From Penaeicola halotolerans (GTDB taxonomy: Bacteria > Bacteroidota > Bacteroidia > Cytophagales > Cyclobacteriaceae), in contig NZ_JAEAGO010000005.1 in the NCBI RefSeq assembly GCF_016464625.1, positions 62,001 through 126,000 on the forward strand: a DNA stretch of 64,000 bases, given 5' to 3'. The notes under the pieces are model-generated. The model searched no databases. It was not told the DNA's origin and saw nothing but the letters and a program-made list of their open reading frames with translations. Shown piece by piece: positions 24,716 to 33,300 of the stretch (the stretch's first letter is position 1; each line of letters starts with the position of its first letter). The position numbers and the translations under genes were made by a program.

Positions 24716-25521
24716 AAAGCACTACAGAATCCAACTCGCATTATGATGCTTTAGAACAGATGTCAGTGTCTGAGCTATTGCAAAATATCAATCAAGAAGA
24801 TCAGACAGTTCCTCAGGCGGTGGCCAAAGCGATCCCACAAATCACTCAAGTAGTAGAGGAAATAGTCAGTCGTATGCAGCAGGGTGGTAGACTTTTTTAT
24901 ATAGGTGCTGGGACCAGCGGTAGACTCGGCATAGTAGATGCTTCGGAGTGCCCTCCAACCTTTGGTGTACCGCATGACTGGGTGATCGGTCTCATAGCTG
25001 GCGGAGATCAAGCTATTCGCAAAGCAGTCGAGTTTGCTGAAGATGATGAAAAGCAAGCTTGGAAAGACCTTCAAAACCATAAAATCTCAACCAAAGATAT
25101 AGTGATAGGGATCGCTGCCTCTGGTAGAACACCCTATGTGATCGGTGGTGTAAAAGCTGCCAGAGCGCAAGGCATCTACACGGCTTGTATCACTTGCAAT
25201 CTGGGGAGTGTGTTGGCTGACAGTGTCGATCAGGCTATAGAAGTACCTGTAGGGCCTGAGTTCGTGACAGGAAGCACTCGTATGAAAGCTGGCACTGCTC
25301 AGAAGCTTGTCCTTAATATGATCTCTACCGCCACTATGATCAGGCTAGGTAGGGTAAGAGGCAATAAAATGGTAGATATGCAACTCTCTAATGAAAAGTT
25401 AGTACAAAGAGCAATCAATATGATCATAGAAGAAACCGGTGTTTCTATAGAAACCGCACAAATGCTACTCCAAGAGCATCATACTGTGCGCGCAGCTATT
25501 GATCACTTTAAATCTCGCTAA
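24712..25521 (+). CDS. murQ: N-acetylmuramic acid 6-phosphate etherase
   Basis: Cleaves the lactyl ether of MurNAc-6-phosphate to give GlcNAc-6-phosphate and D-lactate in peptidoglycan recycling. It has 269 residues, slightly short, with a SIS fold. Signatures are YIGAGTSGRLGIVDASECPPTFG (in part GAGTSGRLGIVDASE), GIAASGRTPYV and EFVTGSTRMKAGTAQKLVLN. It is the last gene of a four-gene overlapping operon. Its last 14 bases overlap the end of the convergent sprT-like gene. Confidence 0.96.
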   Translation: MKSTTESNSHYDALEQMSVSELLQNINQEDQTVPQAVAKAIPQITQVVEEIVSRMQQGGRLFYIGAGTSGRLGIVDASECPPTFGVPHDWVIGLIAGGDQAIRKAVEFAEDDEKQAWKDLQNHKISTKDIVIGIAASGRTPYVIGGVKAARAQGIYTACITCNLGSVLADSVDQAIEVPVGPEFVTGSTRMKAGTAQKLVLNMISTATMIRLGRVRGNKMVDMQLSNEKLVQRAINMIIEETGVSIETAQMLLQEHHTVRAAIDHFKSR

Positions 25522-26128
25522 GCGCTATCGTAGCGATCTTAGGGATAAGATACTTTTTTCCACTCGCTGGCTCAAAACATATCGCTCTTGTACGTTTATT
25601 TCCTTCTTTGACAAAGATACGATCCCTAAACTTAAAGGAAGTTCCTACTGGAATATCTGACAAGAAAAGTGCGTCTTCTTGAGGATTTTCATCATACTTT
25701 TTCAAAGCTTTCGCTAGTCTAGGGTCAGACTGTGAAGAAGCTTTGGGATCTCGCATGTGTCTAGATAGTACCGTCAATACATCTGGCGGAAATATTAGGT
25801 CATTGAGCAGCGGCTGCATCAAAGTAGTAAAGGTTTGCTTCCATTCTTGGCCATGAGGTGCTATGCGTAAACCATGATCTTGGAAAGCTTTGAGATGTGC
25901 AACCTCGTGGATATAAGTTACTAAAAAGCTGTAACGATTGAGGTTATGATTGATAGTGATGGTTTGCATTTCCTCCCCTTTCCTGTACCTGAAATCACCT
26001 AACTTAGTTGCACGTGCAGGAGAAACCTTTAGAAAAAATGGTGTAGCTGTCCACAGATCTAAGCAATAGTGAATGGCATTTTCAGGTACGTGATGTTTGA
26101 AGATTTGATAAACGCGCAGTGAACTCAT
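25508..26128 (-). CDS. SprT-like zinc metalloprotease-domain protein
   Basis: A 206-residue cytosolic protein with the zinc-protease motif HEVAH (in YIHEVAHLKAFQDHG, about residues 75-89) and the C-terminal SprT zinc-ribbon-like region reduced, with one cysteine (AICFEPASGKKYLIP). SprT-like proteins are Spartan-type proteases of DNA-protein crosslinks in eukaryotes; the bacterial role is not established. Convergent with murQ, with a 14-base overlap at the 3' ends. Confidence 0.85.
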   Translation of the reverse strand: MSSLRVYQIFKHHVPENAIHYCLDLWTATPFFLKVSPARATKLGDFRYRKGEEMQTITINHNLNRYSFLVTYIHEVAHLKAFQDHGLRIAPHGQEWKQTFTTLMQPLLNDLIFPPDVLTVLSRHMRDPKASSQSDPRLAKALKKYDENPQEDALFLSDIPVGTSFKFRDRIFVKEGNKRTRAICFEPASGKKYLIPKIATIALSEI

Positions 26129-26163
26129 CAGATCAAATTTGCATACAATTAGGCAATAAAAAA

Positions 26164-26187
26164 AGGGTTTCGAATGCTCAAAACCCT
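26164..26187 (-). terminator. Terminator of the small acidic lipoprotein gene
   Basis: Stem AGGGTTT/AAACCCT around a 10-base loop with A/T runs on both sides, 25 bases after the stop of the minus-strand gene at 26212. Confidence 0.8.
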
Positions 26188-26211
26188 AATTTTTTTCAAT
26201 TGTGAGTCTGA

Positions 26212-26412
26212 TTACTCAGCACCTTCTTGAGAAAGTGTATCAGCAGCTTCTTCTACTGATTCTTCAACTTCTTCCACTACTTCTTCAGTAGTTTCTTCTA
26301 CTTGTTCCATAGTCTCTTCAACTGTCTCTTCAGTAGATTCAGCCTTGTTACCACAAGCTACAGCTGCGAACATCATTCCGCAGATAGCGAACATTGCAAA
26401 TACTTTTTTCAT
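26212..26412 (-). CDS. Small glutamate-rich lipoprotein
   Basis: A 66-residue exported lipoprotein: signal MKKVFAMFAICGMMFAAVAC with lipobox cysteine 20, then about 46 residues dominated by Glu, Val and Thr in heptad-like E-E-V/T-E patterns, predicting an acidic amphipathic helix. The open frame extends to 26472, but the ATG at 26412 starts the signal peptide and lies 31 bases from a textbook promoter. Similar tiny acidic lipoproteins are common in Bacteroidota and uncharacterised. Confidence 0.82.
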   Translation of the reverse strand: MKKVFAMFAICGMMFAAVACGNKAESTEETVEETMEQVEETTEEVVEEVEESVEEAADTLSQEGAE

Positions 26413-26442
26413 AGTAATTAGTCGTTTTTGTTTTAAAGCACA

Positions 26443-26472
26443 CAAAAGTACAACGCTTTTAATACTTTCCAA
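26443..26472 (-). promoter_or_regulatory. Consensus promoter of the small acidic lipoprotein gene
   Basis: On the minus strand TTG (26472-26470), exactly 19 bases, then TACTTTTG (26450-26443): both boxes and the spacing match the Bacteroidota vegetative consensus. The strength suggests a highly expressed gene. The -33 element nearly touches the end of der. Confidence 0.8.
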
Positions 26473-26482
26473 CTAATCAAAT

Positions 26483-27790
26483 CTATTTTTTCTTAAAGAT
26501 CACTTTAATCGGTACTCCGCTGAATCCAAAGTGTTTACGCAACTTATTTTCTAAGTATCTCTCGTAAGGCACCTTGATATACTGTGGCAAATTGCAGAAG
26601 AATGCAAAAGTAGGATTTCGAGTTGGTAGTTGCGTCACATACTTGATTTTGATGTACTTCCCCTTCCAAGCTGGAGGCGGATAGTTCTCAATTTCTTTGA
26701 GCATGATATCATTGAGCTGACTAGTTGCGATCTTGCGCGTCTTGTCTTCATAGATCTGTACGGCTAACTCTATCGCTTGGAAGATACGCTGCTTGGTGAG
26801 TACAGAAGTAAATATCAAAGGTATGTAGCTCATCTCTCCAAGCCGCTCCATGATATCGTCTGTAAAGCGCTTCATCGTCATAGTCTCTTTCTCTACGAGA
26901 TCCCATTTGTTGACCATGATCATGACACCTTTCTTATTTTTCACAGCTAAAGAAAGAATGTTAAGGTCTTGAGATTCTAGCCCTTTGGTCGCATCTAGCA
27001 TGACGATACATACATCAGATTCTTCCAGTGTGCGCAAAGAACGTAGCACTGAATAAAACTCAATGTCTTCCTTAACCTTGGATTTTTTACGGATACCAGC
27101 AGTATCAGTGATGATGAAATCCTTGCCAAAAAGCTTATAGTGCGTATTGATGGCATCACGGGTAGTACCGGCCTCATCAGTTACGATACTACGTTCTTTG
27201 CCTAGCAGGACATTGAGGAATGAAGATTTACCTACATTAGGACGACCAAGGATCGCGATCTTAGGAATACCGATTTCAGGGTTTTCTTCCCCGTCATCAG
27301 GAAAGCAAGCGACTACTTTGTCTAGGAGCTCACCAGTACCTGAGCCACTGATCGCTGCAATAGGAAATACCTCTCCCATACCCAACTCGTAGAACTCATT
27401 GGCCATGAAAAGTCTGTCCTGATTATCTGCCTTATTGGCTACGACAAAGATGGGTTTTTCTGAAGCTCTGAGCTCTATGGCAAATTCCTTATCCAAGTCT
27501 GTCAAACCTGTAAATGCATCCACCATAAATAAGATGACAGAAGCCTCTTCTAGGGCTAGTTTGACTTGCTTTCTGATCTCTGCTTCGAATATATCCTCAG
27601 AACCGATCACATACCCTCCAGTATCGATCACGGTAAAGTGCTTTCCAATCCACTCACCATATCCGTAGTGTCTATCACGCGTCACACCACTGACATTGTC
27701 CATGATCGCCTTACGTTCTTCTACGAGGCGATTAAAAAAGGTGGACTTCCCCACATTAGGTCTCCCTACAATTGCTACTATATTAGACAT
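26483..27790 (-). CDS. der: Ribosome biogenesis GTPase Der (EngA)
   Basis: Double-GTPase factor for 50S subunit assembly, 435 residues. The first G domain begins AIVGRPNVGKSTFFNRL with DTGGY, NKAD; the second begins AILGRPNVGKSSFLNVLLG with DTAGI, NKWD; a C-terminal KH-like domain follows (FAFFCNLPQYIKVPYERYL). It lies 11 bases after era and is presumably co-transcribed with it. Confidence 0.98.
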   Translation of the reverse strand: MSNIVAIVGRPNVGKSTFFNRLVEERKAIMDNVSGVTRDRHYGYGEWIGKHFTVIDTGGYVIGSEDIFEAEIRKQVKLALEEASVILFMVDAFTGLTDLDKEFAIELRASEKPIFVVANKADNQDRLFMANEFYELGMGEVFPIAAISGSGTGELLDKVVACFPDDGEENPEIGIPKIAILGRPNVGKSSFLNVLLGKERSIVTDEAGTTRDAINTHYKLFGKDFIITDTAGIRKKSKVKEDIEFYSVLRSLRTLEESDVCIVMLDATKGLESQDLNILSLAVKNKKGVMIMVNKWDLVEKETMTMKRFTDDIMERLGEMSYIPLIFTSVLTKQRIFQAIELAVQIYEDKTRKIATSQLNDIMLKEIENYPPPAWKGKYIKIKYVTQLPTRNPTFAFFCNLPQYIKVPYERYLENKLRKHFGFSGVPIKVIFKKK

Positions 27791-27801
27791 TTCTCTTATT
27801 T

Positions 27802-28695
27802 TTATTGTTGATAGCCAAATCGCTTCAGCTTTAATTGATTGGTTCGCCAGCCTTCTTCCACACGTACGTGTGTTTCTAGATAGACATGCTTCCCAAAGAA
27901 CTTCTCTAGGTCTTGGCGCGCTTCTATGCCAACTTTCTTGAGCGCTTTACCTCCTTCACCTATTAAAATCCCCTTTTGACTTTTGCGCTCTACGAATATC
28001 TCCGCATGGATACGGATGATGTCCTCCTCTTCTTTGAATGAGGTGACAGCCACTTCGGTACTGTAGGGCACTTCTTTTTTATAATTGGTAAAAATCTTTT
28101 CTCTGATAATCTCCGAGGCGAAAAAACGCTCATTACGGTCTGATAGTTCCTCCTTGTCAAAGTAAGCAGGATGCTCTGGCAGTAAGTCCATAATCATCGG
28201 AAGTAGTGCTTCTGTATGCGTACCAGCAAGGGCTGAAATCTTCAAAGTAGCATGTGGCTTCAGTCGCTCTTGCCAGTAAGTAGTCACTTCTTCTATCTGC
28301 TCTTCGGACTTGGCTAGGTCTATCTTATTGATGATTAAGATCACAGGCACTTCTGCCTTTGCTACGCGATCGATCATCTCTTGCTCCATCTCTTTATCAT
28401 AGAGATCTGCCACAAAGAGGATCACGTCTGCATCTTCGAGTGATGAGTTGATGAAACCCATCATGGACTTGTGCAGTTCGTATTGTGGCTTCTCTATGAG
28501 TCCAGGCGTATCAGAATAAACGATCTGAAAATCCTCACCACTCAAAATCCCAAAGATCCTGTGTCGGGTCGTTTGGGCTTTAGAAGTAATGATCGAAAGT
28601 CGCTCACCTACAAGGACATTCATCAGGGTGGACTTACCCACATTGGGTTTACCGATGATATTGACGAAGCCTGCTTTGTGTGTGAGATTGCTCAT
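27802..28695 (-). CDS. era: GTPase Era
   Basis: Essential GTPase that binds the 3' end of 16S rRNA and assists 30S maturation, 297 residues. G1 is GFVNIIGKPNVGKSTLMN, G2 region TTRHRI, G3 DTPGL, G4 NKID, followed by a C-terminal KH domain with ILIGEGGKALKKVG. First gene of the era-der unit. Its promoter box at 28712-28719 lies back to back with the tRNA promoter. Confidence 0.98.
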   Translation of the reverse strand: MSNLTHKAGFVNIIGKPNVGKSTLMNVLVGERLSIITSKAQTTRHRIFGILSGEDFQIVYSDTPGLIEKPQYELHKSMMGFINSSLEDADVILFVADLYDKEMEQEMIDRVAKAEVPVILIINKIDLAKSEEQIEEVTTYWQERLKPHATLKISALAGTHTEALLPMIMDLLPEHPAYFDKEELSDRNERFFASEIIREKIFTNYKKEVPYSTEVAVTSFKEEEDIIRIHAEIFVERKSQKGILIGEGGKALKKVGIEARQDLEKFFGKHVYLETHVRVEEGWRTNQLKLKRFGYQQ

Positions 28696-28711
28696 TTATT
28701 TAATTTTTTCA

Positions 28712-28719
28712 CAAAGGTA
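28712..28719 (-). promoter_or_regulatory. Candidate -7 box of era
   Basis: Minus-strand TACCTTTG, an exact TAnnTTTG match, 17 bases upstream of the era ATG. It abuts the -33 TTG of the divergent tRNA promoter. Confidence 0.55.
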
Positions 28720-28720
28720 C

Positions 28721-28750
28721 TTGATTTCTCGCGATTATTCTTTACTTTTG
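28721..28750 (+). promoter_or_regulatory. Consensus promoter of tRNA-fMet
   Basis: TTG (28721-28723), exactly 19 bases, then TACTTTTG (28743-28750). Full match to the Bacteroidota promoter consensus, 65 bases before the tRNA 5' end. Confidence 0.8.
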
Positions 28751-28815
28751 TACCACAATTAAGGGCAATCAGATGGAGCGCCTGATTAAATAAGAGATTA
28801 ATTATCAAGATATAT

Positions 28816-28888
<73 letters not shown>

Positions 28889-28890
28889 CT

Positions 28891-28934
28891 AAGAGACCCT
28901 TTAGGAGAAATTCTAAAGGGTTTTTCTTTTTTAA
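28891..28934 (+). terminator. Terminator of tRNA-fMet (copy 1 of a 44-bp direct repeat)
   Basis: Stem ACCCTTTAG (28896-28904)/CTAAAGGGT (28913-28921) with an 8-base loop and long T-run. The whole 44-base segment recurs at 29876-29919 with one substitution, bracketing the higBA genes. Confidence 0.9.
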
Positions 28935-29060
28935 TGGCACTTCAAGTACCATCACATTTTGGCTTCATCGCTTAGTCTTCTACTTTTTTTTAAAATCAAA
29001 AAGGACCTTTCTATATCCAATTATTATTAAAATAAGCTTTGCTTGATTGATAAGCACTTC

Positions 29061-29087
29061 TAAAAGTTTTCGTTTTGAAAACTTTTA
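29061..29087. promoter_or_regulatory. Candidate HigA operator (perfect inverted repeat)
   Basis: Arms TAAAAGTTTTC (29061-29071) and GAAAACTTTTA (29077-29087) are perfect 11-bp inverted repeats with a 5-base spacer, 33 bases before the toxin start. The antitoxin of such modules usually binds a palindrome here to repress its own operon. Confidence 0.6.
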
Positions 29088-29119
29088 TGTAAATTCAATC
29101 GTTCTTGAAGTGATAAGAT

Positions 29120-29425
29120 TTGAAGAATATCATAGCCATTAAAAATCTGATAGCTTTCTATCAAAAGCATCCTGATGCCAAGTCGAGTATAGAGACTTGG
29201 CTAGCAGTGGTGAGGCATGCCACTTGGCAAAAGCCTTCGGATGTGGTGCAAGATTTTCCTGATGCAGATCCTATTAAGAATAATCGAGTGGTATTTAATA
29301 TCTCAGGAAATAAGTATCGGCTAATTGCGCAAATCAGTTATTTGAGACAATGGGTGTTCATCAAGTTTATCGGCACACACTCCACCTATGATAAAGTAGA
29401 TGCAAATACTGTCAATCAATTTTAA
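29120..29425 (+). CDS. higB: Type II toxin HigB (RelE/ParE-fold mRNA interferase)
   Basis: A 101-residue toxin of the HigB family. Core motifs are SSIETWLAVVRHATWQKPSDV and NRVVFNISGNKYRLIAQISY (given in part), then WVFIKFIGTHSTYDKVD, which carries the family's conserved His/Tyr near the C-terminus. It cleaves mRNA on the ribosome in characterised relatives. The only plausible start is a TTG at 29120, encoding KNIIAIKNLIAFYQKHPDA after it. It precedes the antitoxin, the usual higBA order, with 22 bases between stop and next ATG. Confidence 0.9.
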   Translation: MKNIIAIKNLIAFYQKHPDAKSSIETWLAVVRHATWQKPSDVVQDFPDADPIKNNRVVFNISGNKYRLIAQISYLRQWVFIKFIGTHSTYDKVDANTVNQF

Positions 29426-29447
29426 TAATACAAAATCTATTGTACGT

Positions 29448-29840
29448 ATGAAGTGGGATAAAACTATAACGACAGAAAAAGAATATGAAGCGGCTCTTTC
29501 TAGGCTGTCTGCCATTTTTGAAGCTGATTCAGAGAGCCCAGCGGGAATGGAAGCAGAGTTGCTGGTTACTTTAATAGACAAATATGAGAAGGAGCATTAT
29601 CCTATTGCCCTGCCGGATCCGATAGCTGCTATCCAAGAAACTATGGAGAGGAAAGGACTTAAAGACAAAGATCTCATCCCTGCCATAGGTAGTAAAACCA
29701 CTGTAAGTCTCGTTCTGAATAAGAAAAGAGCTTTAACAATTGATATGATTAGAAACCTTTCGACACTATTGGGATTACCTGTTGAAGTCCTCATCCAACC
29801 TTATAGGCTGTCCGATCAACAAGAGAAGCAGTTGGTGTAG
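29448..29840 (+). CDS. higA: Type II antitoxin HigA (XRE-type helix-turn-helix)
   Basis: A 130-residue antitoxin. The N-terminal half (TITTEKEYEAALSRLSAIF) is the toxin-binding HigA-type helix region; the C-terminal half is a Cro/C1-like HTH (KDKDLIPAIGSKTTVSLVLNKK, given in part, then LSTLLGLPVEVLI). I use the ATG at 29448 rather than the open-frame ATG at 29400, which would overlap higB and add an Asn-rich leader not seen in the family. It should neutralise HigB and repress the operon. Confidence 0.9.
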   Translation: MKWDKTITTEKEYEAALSRLSAIFEADSESPAGMEAELLVTLIDKYEKEHYPIALPDPIAAIQETMERKGLKDKDLIPAIGSKTTVSLVLNKKRALTIDMIRNLSTLLGLPVEVLIQPYRLSDQQEKQLV

Positions 29841-29875
29841 TAAAATAGACTATACGTTCAATACCAAGAGACTCT

Positions 29876-29919
29876 TTAGGAGAAATTCTAAAGGGTTTTT
29901 CTTTTTTAAGTTAAGTACT
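29876..29919 (+). terminator. Terminator of higBA (copy 2 of a 44-bp direct repeat)
   Basis: 43 of 44 bases identical to 28891-28934. The single change turns one stem C-G pair into a T-G wobble, so the hairpin (29881-29906) and T-run still work. It lies 35 bases after the higA stop. Confidence 0.88.
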
Positions 29920-30006
29920 AATGATCAAGAACTTCCATTTCATAAAGAGATTCTCAAATCACCATATCCAAGAATAATACAAAAAGCCCATACTAGGGGA
30001 AAGTAA

Positions 30007-30061
30007 AGGATAACTAGAGGATAACTAGGGGATGACTAGAGGATAACTAGGGGATAACCCC
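30007..30061. repeat. Five 11-bp tandem repeats (AGGATAACTAG)
   Basis: Units at 30007, 30018, 30029, 30040 and 30051: AGGATAACTAG, AGGATAACTAG, GGGATGACTAG, AGGATAACTAG, GGGATAACCCC. A weaker unit may precede at 29996. The exact 11-base spacing places each unit on the same DNA face. Confidence 0.85.
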
Positions 30062-30321
30062 AATAAGACTCTAGTTTAAATTAAATAAAATATTAGTATA
30101 ATACAGTAAATCTTAAAGAATATCTAATAAATGAGTCTTTTGAGCGTATCTACTTGCTCAGCTTCCTATACATTTTCATCCTTCAAAAAATTCAATTTTG
30201 AGCCTCTCTCAACCTTACCCTTTCTAATCGTTGATTTTCTCTAATCTCTGATTCTAATAAAAGGATTTCGGTAACAGGATGTGTTTATATCAAAAAACTC
30301 TTAATCTAGATATATACAAAA

Positions 30322-30349
30322 GCGCCCCACCTATTTCACATAAGTGGGG
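30322..30349 (-). terminator. Terminator of the large T9SS protein gene
   Basis: Stem GCCCCAC/GTGGGGC (about 30323-30349 with a 13-base loop) followed on the minus strand by CTTTTGTA. It lies 24 bases after the stop. Confidence 0.72.
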
Positions 30350-30373
30350 CACTGTATTTAAAAAATCATTCAA

Positions 30374-33300
30374 TTACTGCTTAATAATACGAATGCGATC
30401 TACGAGTTTGCCATTGGTGATCTCTACGATGTAAATACCTGACTTGAGGTTGCTTACTACACCCTGTAGGTCTTGGCTAGCCTGCTCTACAGAAACTTGC
30501 TTTTGGTAAAGTGACTTACCGGTCATGTCTACCAATCTAAAGATGAAATCATCTCCACTAAGGTCTGCATTGAGCAAGACTACCTTCAGATCTGAGCCAT
30601 TGGTAGGGTTTGGATAGATCGCCCAACGCTCTCCGTCAAACTCACTTCCAAAGTCTCTACGTAGTGCCACTACTGGGCTGTATTCAAATTGCCCATCAAA
30701 GTCCACTTGACGCAATCTGTAATAGATCACTTGATTGGCTGTTGGAATATCTGAATCAACGTATCTGTAATCTATGCGCTCATTGACTGTACCGTTACCA
30801 TTAACTTGTGCGATGGCTTTGAAAGTTTTCGCGCCATCTAGTGAACGCTCCACCTCAAAGTAATCATTGTCTATCTCAGAGATAGTCGCCCATGTCACGA
30901 CAGCAGACTTGCGCTCGTCAAGGCGTGCATCGATGAAGAGCAACTCTACAGGAAGGTCTATCTCAGCATCTAAGCTGGTACTGGCTAGTCTAAACTGTCC
31001 TGTTCTATCTCCATTAGGTATAGCAGTGCGCTGTGCGTATAGAACACCATTGATCGTAGAAGCTGTCTGATGCGTCCCTACTAAGATCGGTGCTGCTGGA
31101 TCTGTTCCTTTGACTAGTCTAAGATCCGCTGGATCCACAACATTATTGGACATCTCAGCTGATAGGTAATAGTCATAGGTACCTGAAGTTGGTGCTGTAA
31201 TTACATTCCAATAACCATTCGCTGCCACTACAATATCTGCTCCTGCATCATTGAGTGGGGTAGTCAAAGTAGTCTGTCCCTCATCTGACGGTACATAGGC
31301 TACTGTGAAGTTTCCTGCAGATCCACCAGTTCTTACCACATTTATAAAGGCATTTTCTTCAGGCTTATTTGGCATGGCCAATGGAAATAAACCTGTATCA
31401 TAAGAACCAATCGTATAAGTCCCAGGAAGTCTTCTGGTCAAATTCCCTCCATAAATAAAACCTGAAGTATAGGTCAAGGCATTTTCAGTACTCAAGGTCA
31501 TCGCAAACCCATTGAGGTTAATATCTCCTTGGGTCATTGTAAATAATGTTACTGTGGTAACATTTATTCCTAATGTAACACCAGCAGCATTATTTACAGT
31601 TATTCTACCAGTATTTTGACCAGTTACATTCCTGTCTATTTGTTGATTAGAAGAACCTTCAAATCTAAAGTTGTTACTTGTTATATTTAATTGACCCGAG
31701 GTGCCAACTAAATTTCCTAAGAGGCTAATATCTGCATTACCATTAAATCCAACATTTGTATTAAGAACAAGGTCGTTTAATATCGTTGTAGTACCAGATG
31801 AGGCGTTTGTGAGTGCTAAAGTCCCTGAAAAAGTTACAAAGCCGTAAGTTCTATTTGCTAAACTGAATGATCCTCCACTTGTCCTCACATAACTACTACC
31901 TTCTTGAAAAGCAACTACATCTATACCTGGTCCTCCAAATGGACTATTCCCATCATTCTGATTGAAAATTGACCCCGAAGCAAAGACAAAGGCGTTATTA
32001 GGTGCTGTACCAAATGGAAATTCAGATCCCATGCCAGCACCAATGGTAACGGTCTGGCCTGATCCAAAAGTAATGGTGTTGCCCGAGTTATTGATAAATT
32101 GATGCGTACCTCCAGTCAAAGTAATATTTCCTGCCACTTGAGGCATAGAGCCAGAGGCTAGTACGATATCTAGTGCATTGGCACTGCTGACGGTCAAAGT
32201 CGTTCCTGAATTCAGGATAAAATCATCCCCCAAAACAGGAGAACCTGCTATGGTTAAGACATTGCCTGAAGTCCCAGCATTAAAGGTATGGCTATCACTC
32301 ATTGTGATGGCAGATACTGTTTCTGTAGGAATATTAGTGACTGTCTTAGCTGTAGACGAATTATCAAATACTAAGAAATCATCTGGTAAAGGTGTTGTCC
32401 TTATAGGGTCCCAGTTATCAGCATTTGTCCAATCGCTACTAACCGTTCCTTTCCATACATAAGAATTGATCGCATCTGTGGTCGCTTCATCAAAGCCTGG
32501 ATTGTCTATGCGGTAATTAGTCGAGATCGCAAAGCCACCATTGTCGTTATATGGATAGATGGTAAAAGTGTATTGCGTATCAGGTGTCAAGCCAGTAGCA
32601 CTATAAGCTCTGATCAAATCATCTGTGATGACCGTCTGCACAATGGCATTACCCAATGCATCATTGGCACTGTAAGCTACGCCATCTGCAGGAGGTGTAT
32701 CAGGTGCATCTGTTCCATTGGTTCTCAAGATAATAAATCCCTCCACCAAGGCTAAGTCACCTAGATAATCCCAAGTAATATCTATTTGCGTAAAATTATT
32801 GGGGCTTGCTGCCGTGGTCGCCACTACAGCAGTGACATCTGCATCTGGCTCAGGTGCAATATCAAGTGTTGTTTCCGCTACAGTAGGGATAGTCGCTAGC
32901 GTTCTGTAATTAATCGACTCATCTGTCCCTAAAGTATTCAAAGGCACAATGAAGAAATTGTACAGCGTCCCTGGATCTAAACCTGTCACTGAAAAGTTTT
33001 CTATGCCATTGTTATGCGTCACAAAACCAGCTACTGTAGCATCTCCTATAGTAGCACCCACAGTATAGGCTATCCCATCAGTAGGCTCAACCGTCAAGAC
33101 ATTCCCAGAGGTGTTGTACAACACCATGTATTCTGTGACATCATTGATGCCCGTGCTATTGAACTCTAAATCAATTTGTGTATAGCCATCTGGCGCAACT
33201 GGCACAGTCGCTATCAAATCAATCACATGATTGTCTGGCTCAGGGGCTAGATTTAAAGTGGTTTCTGTCACACTTGGGATAACAGGGTCTGTGAAATAGT

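Larger units (their letters stand above)
29920..30373. other. Gene-free stretch with 11-bp tandem repeat
   Basis: No believable coding frame between the higBA terminator and the T9SS protein gene. It contains the 11-bp array at 30007-30061 and the terminator at 30322-30349. The part between 30090 and 30320 is A+T-rich and shows no structure I can name. Confidence 0.6.

Noticed and set aside
29782-30006. Open frame after higA ending in the 11-bp array region
   Set aside because: It overlaps higA in another frame and runs through the terminator copy; no start signal or known domain.
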